NCBI RefSeq assembly: GCF_036346855.1
Contig: NZ_CP107841.1
Location: forward strand, 10,172,001 to 10,236,000
DNA: 64,000 nt
Origin: Streptomyces europaeiscabiei
GTDB lineage: Bacteria > Actinomycetota > Actinomycetes > Streptomycetales > Streptomycetaceae
Direction of reading: 5' to 3'
Within the stretch, counting starts at the first letter, position 1. Every line of letters begins with the position of its first letter. The notes under the pieces were generated by a model. It did no database searches. It was not told the origin of the DNA and worked only from the letters and a program-made list of their open reading frames with translations. Below are positions 15,250-25,168 of the stretch, piece by piece. Both the position numbers and the translations under genes were made by a program.

Positions 15250-17052
15250 TCAGTCCTCCGCGGGCATCACGCGGGTCACCTTGCCGTCGGTGTCGGCCTC
15301 CAGGTATCCGGACCGGTTGTACTCGTCGCTCAGGTAGACGGCGATTCCGGCTGGGGTGCCGAAGATGTCGTTGGGCTGTCTCACCAGCAGGTATCGGTTC
15401 TCAGGATCGGTGACGTTGAGCTTCTTCGCCGCCTCCTTGAGGAGTGCGGGAACCTTGTCCCAGTTGAAGTCGTCGAGGCTGACGGGCTGTTCGCCGCCGG
15501 CGAGGGTGCCCTTGATGATGCCCTTCTCCACCCCCTGCCCCGGACGGTAGGTGTAGGTGTCGTACCTTGTGTCACTGCCCTCGACCATGAGCTGGGCCGA
15601 CACGTAGTCCGGGTAGACCGAGAAGTCACCGAACATGTCTCGGTCCGTCTCCTTCTCGAACGCCTTGATCGCGGTGCGGATGCCGTCCGGAGTCAGCATG
15701 CCGCCGGTCTCCGCATCCTTCGGCTGCTGGGTAGCCGGGGTGGCGTCGGCCGGTGAGACAGTCGACTTCGGGGCCGAGGCGGTGGCCGAGGCGCCCGCGT
15801 CCGAGGCACCTGTGTCCAAGTCGCGGGTGTCGTCTCCCAACGGCAGCAGCCACCAGAGCAGGATCAGGGCACCGGCGAGCGAGGCTCCCGTCACGCTCAT
15901 CAGGACGCCGAGGCGCGGTGCGCGTCGGCGTACCGGCCCTACGGGGGCGGTCACCGGCTGATACGGAGCCCGCATCGGCGGTGCCTGGAACGGCGGCGGG
16001 CCGAATCCGGCGGTGGTGGCACGCGCCGGGTCGGGAGCGTCTTTGCCGACCCCGATGGAAGGGGGCGGCGAGGGGGTGACGCCGGACGGGGCGAACGCGG
16101 TCGGCGACGTGAAGCCGCCCGAGTGCGGCGGGGCCGGGTGGGCGGAGGGTGACGGCGGAACCAGCGGATACGAGGTGGGCGCGTCCCACACCGCCGGAGC
16201 GGCCGGCCCCGACTCGATCTCGGCCAGCCGCAGGTCCAGTACGGCTGCCGACGGCCGCGCTGACGGGTCTCGCACGAGCACGCTCATCAGCACGTCGCCC
16301 AGGGCACCGGCGCGAACCGGCGGTTGGACGTCGTCGTTGAGGACCGCGGCGAGGGTGGCCAGGGTGGTGCCGCGGCGCAGCGGGTGGTGGCCCTCCACGG
16401 CGGTGTACATCATCATCGCCAGCGACCACAGGTCGGAGGCGGATCCGCCCTCGTGCCCCGATATGCGCTCCGGGGCCATGAAGTCGGGCGTACCGATGAC
16501 GGAGCCGGTGGCGGTGAGGCCGGTCGTCTCCCGGATCGCGGCGATACCGAAGTCGGTGAGGACGGGACGACCGTCGGGGCGCAGCAGCACGTTGGCAGGC
16601 TTGACGTCCCGGTGCTGGATACCGGCGTCGTGTGCGGCGGTCAGTGCGCCCAGCACCTGCCGACCGATCCGCGCCGCCTCGGCCGGCGGCATCGGGCCCT
16701 GGGCCAGCCGGTCGGCCAGCGAGCCACCACTGACCAGTTCCATCACGATCCACGGGTAGGTGCCGTCGCCGCCGTCGACTATGTGGTGGATGGTGACGAC
16801 GTTCGGATGGTCGATGCGGGCCAGGGCCCTGGCCTCGCGCAGCACCCGCTCACGCAGCGTCCGTGCGCCCTCGGGGTCGTACTCGGCGAGGTCCCGGTCG
16901 GGCGGACGGACCTCCTTGACGGCCACAAGCCTGTGCAGTGCCAGGTCCCTGGCCCGCCAGACCGTCCCCATCCCGCCACCGCCGAGACGGGTCTCCAACT
17001 CGAAGCGCCCGTCGACGACTCGTCTTCCGGGTCCTCTGTCGTCCTCGTTCAT
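15250..17052 (-). CDS. Membrane-anchored PASTA-less Ser/Thr protein kinase
   Basis: 600 residues. The N-terminal kinase domain (~15-280) has a complete set of motifs: LGGGGMGTV loop, Lys46 in AVKEV, HRDVKPAN with Asp149 and Asn154, and DFG at 167-169. A proline-rich linker (~285-375) leads to one membrane helix (~381-404), and an extracytoplasmic domain of ~195 residues has no PASTA repeats and no family I recognise. It would phosphorylate Ser/Thr of cytoplasmic targets in response to an outside cue. The ATG at 17052 has no clear ribosome site, but TATGCT 7 bases upstream could make it leaderless; ATG 17064 is an alternative. Confidence 0.92.
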   Translation of the reverse strand: MNEDDRGPGRRVVDGRFELETRLGGGGMGTVWRARDLALHRLVAVKEVRPPDRDLAEYDPEGARTLRERVLREARALARIDHPNVVTIHHIVDGGDGTYPWIVMELVSGGSLADRLAQGPMPPAEAARIGRQVLGALTAAHDAGIQHRDVKPANVLLRPDGRPVLTDFGIAAIRETTGLTATGSVIGTPDFMAPERISGHEGGSASDLWSLAMMMYTAVEGHHPLRRGTTLATLAAVLNDDVQPPVRAGALGDVLMSVLVRDPSARPSAAVLDLRLAEIESGPAAPAVWDAPTSYPLVPPSPSAHPAPPHSGGFTSPTAFAPSGVTPSPPPSIGVGKDAPDPARATTAGFGPPPFQAPPMRAPYQPVTAPVGPVRRRAPRLGVLMSVTGASLAGALILLWWLLPLGDDTRDLDTGASDAGASATASAPKSTVSPADATPATQQPKDAETGGMLTPDGIRTAIKAFEKETDRDMFGDFSVYPDYVSAQLMVEGSDTRYDTYTYRPGQGVEKGIIKGTLAGGEQPVSLDDFNWDKVPALLKEAAKKLNVTDPENRYLLVRQPNDIFGTPAGIAVYLSDEYNRSGYLEADTDGKVTRVMPAED

Positions 17053-17468
17053 GGGCGGGAGCATAGTTGGCGTCACCGACAGCCTTCGCCGCCCCGTGGA
17101 CCGGCCGGGGCGGCCGCCCCTGGCTTCGGGCGGAGCGCAGGTCGGTTCAGCGCACAGGGCACGAGGCGGCCCGCCGTCGATCTCGCCTCGGCGACTCGGT
17201 GCAGGCGATCCAACCCGCCAGGAGGGGCACCGACTTGACGCAGGGCCTGGTCGAGGGGGCGGAGGGCCGTGCCAACCGGCACGCGGGCTGCGCGACGGGG
17301 CCGTCGGGCCTCGCGCCCGCTCGGTGATCGGTGTCAGGCCACTCGATGGCACCCACCTCTAGACATCCGATCTATGTACCGGCGACGATGATCGAGCTTA
17401 TGGCAGGTGTCGGGCGTGACAATCAGTTCTCTATGAAAGAGCCGATGTATGAGCCAGGAAACCTTACT
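17053..17468 (+). other. Divergent upstream region between the kinase and GH95 genes
   Basis: About 400 bases. The right part (17360-17470) is clearly lower in GC than its surroundings and probably holds the promoter or an alternative N-terminal extension of the GH95 gene (in-frame ATGs at 17388, 17400, 17433 and 17445). No other gene is supported. Confidence 0.4.
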
Positions 17469-20400
17469 GTGATCAATGAATCCGAACCGCAGCGGCGGAG
17501 CATGCTCAAGTTCGGCGGTGCCCTCGCCTTCGCACCTTTGATCACTCAGTTGACCGGAGGCACACCCGTGGGGCAAGCCGTCGCCGCAGGGACCGACGCG
17601 TCGGCAGCCCTCCAGCGGCCGACTCTTTCGCGCAAGACGCTGAAGTACCGCGTTCCCGCCGCGGACTGGCAGTCGCAGGCCCTGCCGATCGGCAACGGCC
17701 GACTCGGTGCGATGCTCTTCGCCGATCCCGACGAGGAGCGCATCCAGTTCAACGAACAGAGTCTGTGGGGAGGGATCAACAACTACGACAACGCTCTCGC
17801 CGGCAAGCCGGACAGCGAGTTCGACACCGGCATGACCGGCTTCGGTTCGTACCGGAACTTCGGTGACGTCGTTGTCACCTTCGCTTCCCGTTCGACTCCG
17901 AAGATCACGGCCCCGGGGGGACCGTACAGCAGCTCATCGTCGGAGGGAGTCGACAGGACGTACGACGGTGATGCGAGCACCAAGTGGTGCATCGAAGGGC
18001 CCGGTTCGAAGGTGCGGTGGCAGGTCGAGCTCCCCGAACCCGTCGCGGTCGCGTCCTACCGTCTGACGAGTGCCAACGACGTTCCGCAGCGCGACCCGCA
18101 GGAGTGGACCTTCTCGGGTTCCGCCGACGGCACCACCTGGACCACGCTGGACAGCCGCACTCTGGATGCGCCCTTCGAGAGCCGCTTCCAGACGAAGGAA
18201 TTCACCACTGACGACACCGCGGCCTACCGCTTCTACCGGTTCGACTTCGTCCCCAGGGCGGGCGTCAGCCACTTCCAGGTGAGCGAGGTCGGCCTGTCCG
18301 GCGTCGACCTCGGTGGGGGCGGTTCGATGTACCTGTCGTCGCCGAGCGGGCACTCAAAGGGGTCCGGTGCCAGGGCCGGGTCCCGGGCCACGGACATCTC
18401 GAGTTCGGCGGACCGTGATCCGGCCACGGTCTGGCGGGTCGACGCCGACGCACCGGCGGTCGTCTGGCAGGCAGATCTGCCCCGCGCGGTCGCCGTCACC
18501 TCGTACGCGCTGACGGCGGCCCCGGACCGTCCGCTTGACGATCCTCGGCGATGGGTACTCGAGGCGTCGCAGGACGGGCGCGCTTGGACGACCCTCGACA
18601 CGCAGAACCCCGGAGCGCCCTTCGCCGACCGCGGCAAGACCCGCACCTTCCGGATCACCAACACGACGGCCTACCGCGTCTACCGGCTCACCCTGACTCC
18701 CGGCGCGTCCTCCGACGGCTTCCAGATCGCGGAGATCGCGCTGGAAGGCGCGGGCTTCGACACGCGCACACAGCGGACGGTCGTCGACTACCAGCGCAGC
18801 CTCGACTTCGTGCAAGGCGTCCACGTCACCCGCTTCGGCGCGCCGGGACGGCGCGTCCTGCGCGAGGCCTTCGCCAGCCGGTCCGCGGACGTCATGGTCT
18901 TCCGGTACACCTCGGACGGCGCCCGGAAACTCTCCGGAGCGATATCGCTGACGTCCGCACAGGACAACGCCCCGACGACCGTCGACGCCCGAGCCGGACA
19001 GATCGCCTTCAGCGGTGTCATGGGCAACGGCCTCAAGCACACGTGCACCGTCCGGGCCGTGCACACCGACGGCGAACTCCGCGCAGACGGATCGACGCTT
19101 CGGTTCAGCGACTGCACGACCCTCACGCTGCTCCTCGACGCCCGTACCGACTACAGGCTCGACGCCGTCGCCGGGTGGCGCGGAGCCGATCCGGAGCCGA
19201 TCGTCGCGAAGACGCTCGACAAGGCGGCCCGGCGGCCCTACGACAAGCTGCGCGCCCAGCACACCGCCGAGACGCGGGAGCTCATGAACCGTGTCTCGGT
19301 CGCCTGGGGCACCTCCGACTCCGACGTCGTCGCTCTGCCGACCGACGTCCGGCTGGCGCGTTACGCGGCCGGTGGGGCCGACCCAACCCTCGAACAGTCG
19401 ATGTTCGACTACGGCCGCTACCTGCTGATCAGTTCCTCCCGCCCCAACGGCCTGCCCGCCAACCTCCAGGGCTTGTGGAACGACAGCAACCAGCCTGCGT
19501 GGGCCTCCGACTACCACACCAACATCAACATCCAGATGAACTACTGGGGCGCCGAGACGACGAACCTGTCGGAGTGCCATGAGGCACTGGTCGGGTTCAT
19601 CGAGCAGGTGGCGGTGCCCAGCCGCGTGGCCACCCGCAACGCCTTCGGCAAGGACACGCGAGGCTGGACCGCCCGCACCAGCCAGAGCGTCTTCGGCGGC
19701 AACGCGTGGGAGTGGAACACCGTCGCGAGCGCCTGGTACGCACAACACCTTTACGAACACTGGGCGTTCACCCAGGACCCGGACTTCCTCCGCACTCTCG
19801 CCTACCCGATGATCAAGGAGATCTGCGAGTTCTGGGAGGACCATCTCAAGGAGCGCGAGGACGGACTTCTCGTCGCGCCGGACGGCTGGTCCCCCGAGCA
19901 CGGGCCGCGCGAGGACGGCGTCATGTACGACCAGCAGATCATCTGGGACCTGTTCCAGAACTACCTCGACTGTGAAGCGGCACTCGAGGCGGACCCCGCC
20001 TACCGGACCAAGGTCGCGGACATGCAGGCACGCCTGGCACCGAACAAGATCGGTAAGTGGGGCCAACTGCAGGAGTGGCAGGAGGACATCGACAGCCCCA
20101 CCGACATCCACCGCCACACCTCGCACCTTTTCGCGGTCTATCCGGGCCGCCAGATCACCCCGAGGACAAGCGACTTCGCGGCTGCCGCCCTCGTCTCGCT
20201 CAAGGCTCGGTGCGGCGAGAAGGAAGGTGTCCCGTTCACGGCCGCGACGGTGTCCGGTGACAGCCGCCGCTCCTGGACCTGGCCCTGGCGGGCAGCGCTC
20301 TTCGCCCGCCTCGGTGATGGGCAACGCGCCCAGATCATGCTCCGTGGACTGCTGACCTACAACACGCTGCCCAACCTGTTCTGCGACCACCCGCCCTTCC

Positions 20401-20678
20401 AGATGGACGGCAACTTCGGCATCTCGGGCGCGGTGGCGGAGATGCTCCTGCAGAGCCACGCGGGAGTCATCCACCTCCTGCCCGCCCTCCCGGACGACTG
20501 GAAGGCCAAGGGCTCCTTCACCGGCCTGCGCGCCCGCGGCGGCTACGAGGTCAGCTGCGAGTGGCGGAACGGCAGGGTCACGTCGTACGACATCGTGGCC
20601 GACCGGGCGCGGAGCCAGAAGAAGGTGACTGTGCGGGTGAACGGCACCGACAGGAAGGTGAAGCCGACCAAGCCCTGA
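17469..20678 (+). CDS. Secreted GH95-family alpha-L-fucosidase with two inserted discoidin modules
   Basis: About 1070 residues. A Tat signal ([19 protein letters not shown]) is followed by the GH95 N-terminal beta domain. That domain is interrupted near residue 145 by two F5/8-type-C-like modules (~145-280 and ~290-430) before it resumes at [16 protein letters not shown]. The (alpha/alpha)6 barrel follows with the expected catalytic motifs: the paired asparagines in [12 protein letters not shown] (~681), the acid glutamate in WSPEHG (~809) and the aspartate in QMDGNFG (~979). GH95 enzymes remove alpha-1,2-L-fucose (some are L-galactosidases) by inversion. GTG 17469 is chosen because AGGAAA precedes it and it gives a normal-length Tat n-region; ATGs at 17388 and 17445 are in frame. 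Confidence 0.9.
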   Translation: MINESEPQRRSMLKFGGALAFAPLITQLTGGTPVGQAVAAGTDASAALQRPTLSRKTLKYRVPAADWQSQALPIGNGRLGAMLFADPDEERIQFNEQSLWGGINNYDNALAGKPDSEFDTGMTGFGSYRNFGDVVVTFASRSTPKITAPGGPYSSSSSEGVDRTYDGDASTKWCIEGPGSKVRWQVELPEPVAVASYRLTSANDVPQRDPQEWTFSGSADGTTWTTLDSRTLDAPFESRFQTKEFTTDDTAAYRFYRFDFVPRAGVSHFQVSEVGLSGVDLGGGGSMYLSSPSGHSKGSGARAGSRATDISSSADRDPATVWRVDADAPAVVWQADLPRAVAVTSYALTAAPDRPLDDPRRWVLEASQDGRAWTTLDTQNPGAPFADRGKTRTFRITNTTAYRVYRLTLTPGASSDGFQIAEIALEGAGFDTRTQRTVVDYQRSLDFVQGVHVTRFGAPGRRVLREAFASRSADVMVFRYTSDGARKLSGAISLTSAQDNAPTTVDARAGQIAFSGVMGNGLKHTCTVRAVHTDGELRADGSTLRFSDCTTLTLLLDARTDYRLDAVAGWRGADPEPIVAKTLDKAARRPYDKLRAQHTAETRELMNRVSVAWGTSDSDVVALPTDVRLARYAAGGADPTLEQSMFDYGRYLLISSSRPNGLPANLQGLWNDSNQPAWASDYHTNINIQMNYWGAETTNLSECHEALVGFIEQVAVPSRVATRNAFGKDTRGWTARTSQSVFGGNAWEWNTVASAWYAQHLYEHWAFTQDPDFLRTLAYPMIKEICEFWEDHLKEREDGLLVAPDGWSPEHGPREDGVMYDQQIIWDLFQNYLDCEAALEADPAYRTKVADMQARLAPNKIGKWGQLQEWQEDIDSPTDIHRHTSHLFAVYPGRQITPRTSDFAAAALVSLKARCGEKEGVPFTAATVSGDSRRSWTWPWRAALFARLGDGQRAQIMLRGLLTYNTLPNLFCDHPPFQMDGNFGISGAVAEMLLQSHAGVIHLLPALPDDWKAKGSFTGLRARGGYEVSCEWRNGRVTSYDIVADRARSQKKVTVRVNGTDRKVKPTKP

Positions 20679-21213
20679 CGGCGTCACCGCCTCGGCGTCG
20701 TAGCAGCAGGCAGCCACCACCGCCGCAGCAGCCGGGCCGACGACCGCCCACCGCCTGGTACGCGGCGGCAGGGGTCGTCGGTCCGACCGGTTCCGGCATC
20801 ACATCCCGGCCGTAGGTACAGACAGGTACAGACAGATACAGACAGATACAGAAACGTACGGGGAGGGGAGAACCGGCCTGCGGGGCATGGGATTCAGCGG
20901 GTTTGGTGGCAGGTCCTACGTGATGCTGCCCAGCGACCCACTGCCGGGTTTCCGATCTGGTCGCGGGCGGCGCCTGGGGCCGACCGTACGACGCGGACCT
21001 GTACCGACTCGACGACGCCGGTCTCCCTGATGTCCGCCTGTGTCGTGCTCGACTTCGCCCATGTGCGCGCCGAAGCATGGGCGGACACACAGGTCCGAGC
21101 CCCGTGACCGGGGCGAGCCCGGGCTTCAGGGTGCACGTCCTGGTCCTTCGGGAGGTTCGGAACGGCGCCATGTCGATCTGCCGGGTCCCACCTCGTCTCT
21201 TGCCGGGCTGAGG
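20679..21213 (+). other. Intergenic region with a 10-bp tandem repeat
   Basis: About 530 bases between the GH95 stop and the DUF5995 stop. Apart from the tandem repeat at 20814-20850, I find no gene or clear terminator. Open frames on both strands have no recognisable products. Confidence 0.4.
20814..20850 (+). repeat. Tandem 10-bp repeat GACAGRTACA
   Basis: Three complete units (20821-20830, 20831-20840, 20841-20850) and a partial one (AGGTACA at 20814). The bases after the last unit (GAAACGTACG) look like a degenerate further copy. Confidence 0.85.
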
Positions 21214-21972
21214 TCACCCGACTGCGTTGTCCAGATGAGTGATGACGGCCGACACGTCATCACTCTCGGTGCTCCGGATCAGCTGCAGGGCAGGCCGGAC
21301 GAGGCCGGCCGGCCGCGCTATCAACCGCGCGAGCACGGCGGCCCGGATGTCGAGCCGCTCGATGGTGGCCTCACGCTCCTCTTCGTTCTGGCCGGCGAGC
21401 AGGACGGCGTTGTGCCACGCCTCCTTGCGGGACTGACGGACACTGAAGTCGAGGATCTGCTCGTCGGTGCGGGCTCCGACCCGATCCAGCAGCGACATGA
21501 GCGGCGACAGGGCGCCGACCGAGTCCTGCACCGCCAGGGCCACCCGCGCAAGGATGTCGTTGATCAGCAGGAAGTCGCGCCGCAGCGCGTGGATGGCCTC
21601 GCCTGGGCCGGTTCGCGCGGCGGCGACGGCCAGGTCGAGATTGATGTGCGCGTTCACGCCGAGCAGCAGGTGCTGGACGATGACGGTGTCGGCGTCGTCC
21701 AGCAGCCCGAATGTCTCGCGCCAACAACGCGGCCCGCTCCGGTCACGGCGCCAGGCGTCGTACGCGTCGAAGTAGCGGTTGCCGAAGAATGTGTCGAAAC
21801 GGTCCATTCGGGCGCCGTCGTCGAACAGCCCACTGTGAATGCCCGCTCGGACCTCAACGGTCACCTGTCGGTACAGTGCCGCGAAAAACCCGACCCGGTC
21901 ACCGGCGCGGCCGGCCTCCCGCACGACCCCGGCAAGCCCGTCCACGACATCGTCGATGTTCTCTGCCGCCAT
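21214..21972 (-). CDS. DUF5995-family protein
   Basis: 252 residues. The blocks GFFAALYRQVTVEVRAGIHSG, RMDRFDTFFGNRYFDAYDAW and VQHLLLGVNAHINLDLAVAA are the signature of the DUF5995 family (recognised from memory), all-helical cytoplasmic proteins of unknown function. The conserved histidines in QHLLLGVNAHIN might bind a metal (inference only). ATG 21972 is preferred over the in-frame TTG six bases upstream. The gene stands alone, with no operon partner evident. Confidence 0.8.
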   Translation of the reverse strand: MAAENIDDVVDGLAGVVREAGRAGDRVGFFAALYRQVTVEVRAGIHSGLFDDGARMDRFDTFFGNRYFDAYDAWRRDRSGPRCWRETFGLLDDADTVIVQHLLLGVNAHINLDLAVAAARTGPGEAIHALRRDFLLINDILARVALAVQDSVGALSPLMSLLDRVGARTDEQILDFSVRQSRKEAWHNAVLLAGQNEEEREATIERLDIRAAVLARLIARPAGLVRPALQLIRSTESDDVSAVITHLDNAVG

Positions 21973-22422
21973 GCCCAACTCCCCATCTGTGTGCCTTCGT
22001 TCGGCCCGCGCTCTGATGCCTGGCGCAGTGCCGATCAGGGCCCCGTTCTACCACCGCACACCGGGTAGGGGCCCCGTCCTGCACGCAGGGAACGGGACTG
22101 CGCGGCACGCCCGGCGGCGGTCAGGTCGAGGGTGCGGTGGTGGGCCCGTCGATAGAAGAGGCGAAGAAGAGGCCCGGCAAGGCGCGGCGGTCGCGAACGT
22201 CGGCTGCCGGGATGTCGCAGCGCTCGGTGGACAGGCGGGCGGCAGCCATCTCTCGGACTCGGCCGTGGCACGGGCCTTGACCGCCTCGGTCACCAGCGCT
22301 TCGCAACCCGCTTTGCCGTCCGACTTCGACAGCGGTTGGCGAGGCGTCAGGCCGTCGGCACCGTGGCGGCAGTTCACTGTTCGCGACAGCGCGCTCGACG
22401 CTCGGGGACGGGCCACGCGCGG
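21973..22422 (-). other. Intergenic region, nothing recognised
   Basis: About 450 bases between DUF5995 and the TauE-type permease. Minus-strand frames are open for 70-120 codons, but none has a ribosome site, a sensible start or a family resemblance. It may include decayed coding sequence. Confidence 0.35.
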
Positions 22423-23208
22423 TCAGCGCAAGACCTGGACCGCGTACAACGCGCCGACGCCCGAGGCGAGGGTGCCGAGCAGGAGCCGAAGCCAGGTCTC
22501 GGGCAGTAGCGGCTGGAGACGGGCGCCGACGTAGCCGCCAACCAGGCCCCCGGCCCCGCAGGACAGGCCCAGCATCCAGTCGGGAGCGATGTCGCCTGTG
22601 GCGGCCAGGGAGAGCAACGCGTACGTGAGCGCCCCGACGACGGACGTCACGAACGTGGAGGCCAGAGCGGCGGGTGCGACGGTGGCCACCGGTGCTCCGC
22701 GGCCGACGAGGACCGGGCCGAGCAGGGAGCCGCCCCCGATCCCGTAGATGCCCCCGGCGACGCCGACGGCCAGGGCCAGCGACATCGTCGCGCGGGGCGA
22801 CGGCCGGCGGTCGGCGCGGGCTGGTGTCGGGCGCAAGGTCCGCAGCCACAGCCACAGGCCGAGCGGCAGCAGCAGCGCGGCGATGAGCAGGCGGAAGACC
22901 CGCGGACCCGGAACGGCGAAGACACGGATCACTGCTCCGATGACGACGCCGGGAACCGTACCCGCGATGAGCAGGCGGGTCAGCGGGCCGCCCAGGCGCC
23001 CGGCCCGCCAGTAACGCAGAAGTGCACCGGGGCCGGCCACGACGTTGTACAGGAGATTCGTCGGGGTCACCGCAGGGCTCGGCACGCCCAGGACGCTGAC
23101 CTGCACAGGCAGGAGGAAGACCGCTCCGGAGACGCCCACGGGCGAGGTGGCCACCGATATCAGGAGCCCCGCGACGAACCCGAGCAACCCCGTCGACCAC
23201 GCCACCAC
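22423..23208 (-). CDS. TauE/SafE-family membrane permease
   Basis: 261 residues with about eight hydrophobic segments and the two TauE/SafE repeat motifs. The first repeat is near VGVSGAVFLLPVQVSVLGVP and TPTNLLYNVV; the second is GGIYGIGGGSLLGPVLVGRG with ALASTFVTSVVGAL. Family members export or import sulfite, sulfoacetate or other small anions across the cytoplasmic membrane; the substrate is not evident. The start is one of two consecutive GTGs (23208/23205) behind AAGGGGGC. An in-frame extension to 23307 is hydrophilic and has no ribosome site. Confidence 0.85.
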   Translation of the reverse strand: MVAWSTGLLGFVAGLLISVATSPVGVSGAVFLLPVQVSVLGVPSPAVTPTNLLYNVVAGPGALLRYWRAGRLGGPLTRLLIAGTVPGVVIGAVIRVFAVPGPRVFRLLIAALLLPLGLWLWLRTLRPTPARADRRPSPRATMSLALAVGVAGGIYGIGGGSLLGPVLVGRGAPVATVAPAALASTFVTSVVGALTYALLSLAATGDIAPDWMLGLSCGAGGLVGGYVGARLQPLLPETWLRLLLGTLASGVGALYAVQVLR

Positions 23209-23839
23209 AGCCCCCTTGACAGTTGACCACCCCGATAGACGCTCCGGAGCCGGCTTCCGGATCGGGTGCCTCCCGTTCGGGTGAACATCGCCCCCGGCCC
23301 GATCCAACCGCCTCGTTGGACAACGGACAACCGCTGTCCAACGTGCGGAAAGGGAACGGGTATCGGTGTGAGGACGGTGAAGTGGATGCCGGCCGGGCAG
23401 TGGCAGCGTGGTCGGGGCCGACTGGCGCCCTGAGCGCAGACCGGCCCGGTCGTCGGGCCGGCTCGACGCGGACAGGTCACTGCGGCCAGTCCGTGTGGAC
23501 AGGGCAGCGCGGCTAGGCCGTTTCTGAGGGCTCTTGAAGCCGTTCGTGAGTGGTTACGGACGAGTCCGGTGAGGCGGCAGGCGCCTCACGAGTCACCTCG
23601 CGCGGCGCTGATCGGCCGGATGATCTCCGACCAAGAGCCATCAGAAGCGACCGACCTGGTGCGGACGGGGCGGGCCGCGGCACCAGGCCGGTGCGGACGG
23701 GGAGGGCTCGCTGCGCCGGCCAGTGGTGGCCGTGGTGATCGGTGGTGTTCTGTCCGGCGGCACCATCGGCATCACCCGCACCGCCGGGCGCCGGACGGGT
23801 TCTGCACAGCCGTTCTGCGGCCGGTCAGCCTTTGGTGAC
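23209..23839 (+). other. Intergenic region, nothing recognised
   Basis: About 630 bases upstream of the TauE-type gene. The frames present are short and arginine-rich, as expected of non-coding GC-rich DNA. No tandem repeat, RNA gene or regulatory palindrome stands out. Confidence 0.35.
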
Positions 23840-24000
23840 GGTGGCATGGGGGATTCGTCGACGTGGCGGGCGAAGATGTCAGGGCGGGCGTAGTGGCCTG
23901 TGGTGTCGAGGTCGAAGCGGGCGCGGACGCGGGCGAGGTCGTCGAGGTCGAGTCCGGCGGTCAGGATGCCTTTGTTCCGTCGCAGCCGACGATCGACCGC
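23840..24000 (-). pseudogene. C-terminal remnant of a nitrilase-superfamily (carbon-nitrogen hydrolase) gene
   Basis: The minus strand reads RNKGILTAGLDLDDLARVRA, then RFDLDTTGHYARPDIFARHV and DESP in one frame. This matches the usual last ~45 residues of aliphatic nitrilases (the ...D.VGHYARPDVF...V tail). The Glu-Lys-Cys catalytic parts are absent: the sequence upstream (24000-24160) is not nitrilase-like in any frame, so only the tail survives. The frame runs past the natural end into unrelated sequence. Confidence 0.55.
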
Positions 24001-24159
24001 ATGTCCGCCCGCGTGTGGCCGCCCCCGTCGGCACCCGCCCTGGTGGCGAGTGTCTGCCAGACCGTCGACGTCCGCTGGAGGGCGGCGGGCCGACGCCGAC
24101 GCGGGCGGGGCATGGGCGGGTTGGGGAAGCCCCTCCGGTTACCGCGGCACTCCGGTCCG

Positions 24160-24630
24160 TCAGGCTGCCCCGCCTCCGCTCCCGCTCGTCGGCCGGTGTT
24201 CCCAGAGTGTCTCCCCGTGGACCTCCAGGACGACGATGCCGGTGTCGTTGGTGAGAGTGCCCCGGCTGCGGACCACGGCTGTGCCGTCGTCGCGGGGCCG
24301 GATCTCCACGATCTCCATCGTGCCGCTCAGCACGTCCCCGGGCCGGACGGGCGCCCGCATGCGCAGGGAGCTGATCTCCCGGCCCGCGATGACAGCGGCA
24401 CGGGAGAAGACCGTGTCCACCACGAGACGTTGCAGGATCGCCGCGGTATGGAAACCGCTGGCGATGAGGCCCCCGAAGCGGCTTCCGGCTGCCGCGTCCT
24501 CGTCGGTGTGCAGGGGCAGCGGGTCGAAGCGGCGGCCGAAATCGAGGATCTCCTCCTTGGAGACCTTGGCGCTGCCGAGGTCGAACACGGCAGCGGGCCG
24601 AAGGCTTTCGGCGTACAGCACGGTCCTCAC
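24160..24630 (-). CDS. MaoC-like acyl dehydratase
   Basis: 156 residues with a single hot-dog MaoC/hydratase-2 domain. The catalytic aspartate/histidine segment is FDPLPLHTDEDAAAGSRFGG, followed by LIASGFHTAAILQRL, the strand GREISSLRMRAPVRPGDVL and the C-terminal VLEVHGETLW. Family members hydrate trans-2-enoyl-CoA to 3-hydroxyacyl-CoA or act on related thioesters. The GTG at 24630 gives a normal-length domain, but its ribosome site is weak and the frame is open further upstream, so the start is uncertain. It follows the MarR gene on the same strand by ~105 bases. Confidence 0.85.
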   Translation of the reverse strand: MRTVLYAESLRPAAVFDLGSAKVSKEEILDFGRRFDPLPLHTDEDAAAGSRFGGLIASGFHTAAILQRLVVDTVFSRAAVIAGREISSLRMRAPVRPGDVLSGTMEIVEIRPRDDGTAVVRSRGTLTNDTGIVVLEVHGETLWEHRPTSGSGGGAA

Positions 24631-24736
24631 CGCCGGCCCGTCGTCGGCACGAGCCCTGGCGTGAGCCGACGGGGTATGTACCGGTGGAAGTACGTGCCGA
24701 GGCGCATACGTGTCTCCGTTCGTCCTGTCATGGCGG

Positions 24737-25162
24737 TCAGTCGAGTTCCGTGACGAACCGCCGGAGGAGGCGGCTGAACGTCTCGACGTCTTCGTCCGGC
24801 CACCGGCCGAGCCGTTCCTGCAGCGCCTTGCGCTGGTGCTGCCTGACGCGGGCCAGGCGGTCGCGACCGGTGTCGGTGAGTTCGAGCAACTTGGTCCTGG
24901 GCCGCGACGGATGCGACACCCGGCGCAGCAAGCCGTGCTCCTCCAGCTGGGACAGCTGACGGCTGACGGTGGACTTCTCCAGGCCGTACCGCTCCGCCAG
25001 ATCGGAGGCGGTCGGCTGGGGGACGGCGCGTACGTACGACAGCATCGTGTACGCGACGAAGGAGAGGCCGTCGTACATGTTGTTCGCCCGCGCCCTGGAA
25101 TTGCGGGAGAACAGGATGATCGACTCGTGGATCGCATCGAGGGGTTCGTCCCTGGCCGCCAT
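24737..25162 (-). CDS. MarR-family transcriptional regulator
   Basis: 141 residues with the MarR winged helix: PTASDLAERYGLEKSTVSRQ, LSQLEEHGLLRR, then the wing RPRTKLLELTDTG. The ATG at 25162 is chosen over an in-frame TTG at 25237, because the longer version would place the coding start inside a perfect 15-bp operator-like inverted repeat and its promoter. The shorter one sits 6 bases after the presumed -10 (possibly leaderless) and also has AGGATGG in front. It probably represses itself and the downstream MaoC gene, with a phenolic or aromatic acid as inducer (family knowledge and inference). Confidence 0.9.
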   Translation of the reverse strand: MAARDEPLDAIHESIILFSRNSRARANNMYDGLSFVAYTMLSYVRAVPQPTASDLAERYGLEKSTVSRQLSQLEEHGLLRRVSHPSRPRTKLLELTDTGRDRLARVRQHQRKALQERLGRWPDEDVETFSRLLRRFVTELD

Positions 25163-25168
25163 GACGCC

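Noticed and set aside
18354..20720. Minus-strand open frame of 788 codons opposite the GH95 gene
   Set aside because: It is a shadow of the sense gene; there is no plausible start, motif or composition.
24627..24715. Small minus-strand frame beginning MRLGTYFHRYIPRR ahead of the MaoC gene
   Set aside because: It overlaps the MaoC 5' end in another frame, is only 26 codons before a stop, and has no known counterpart.
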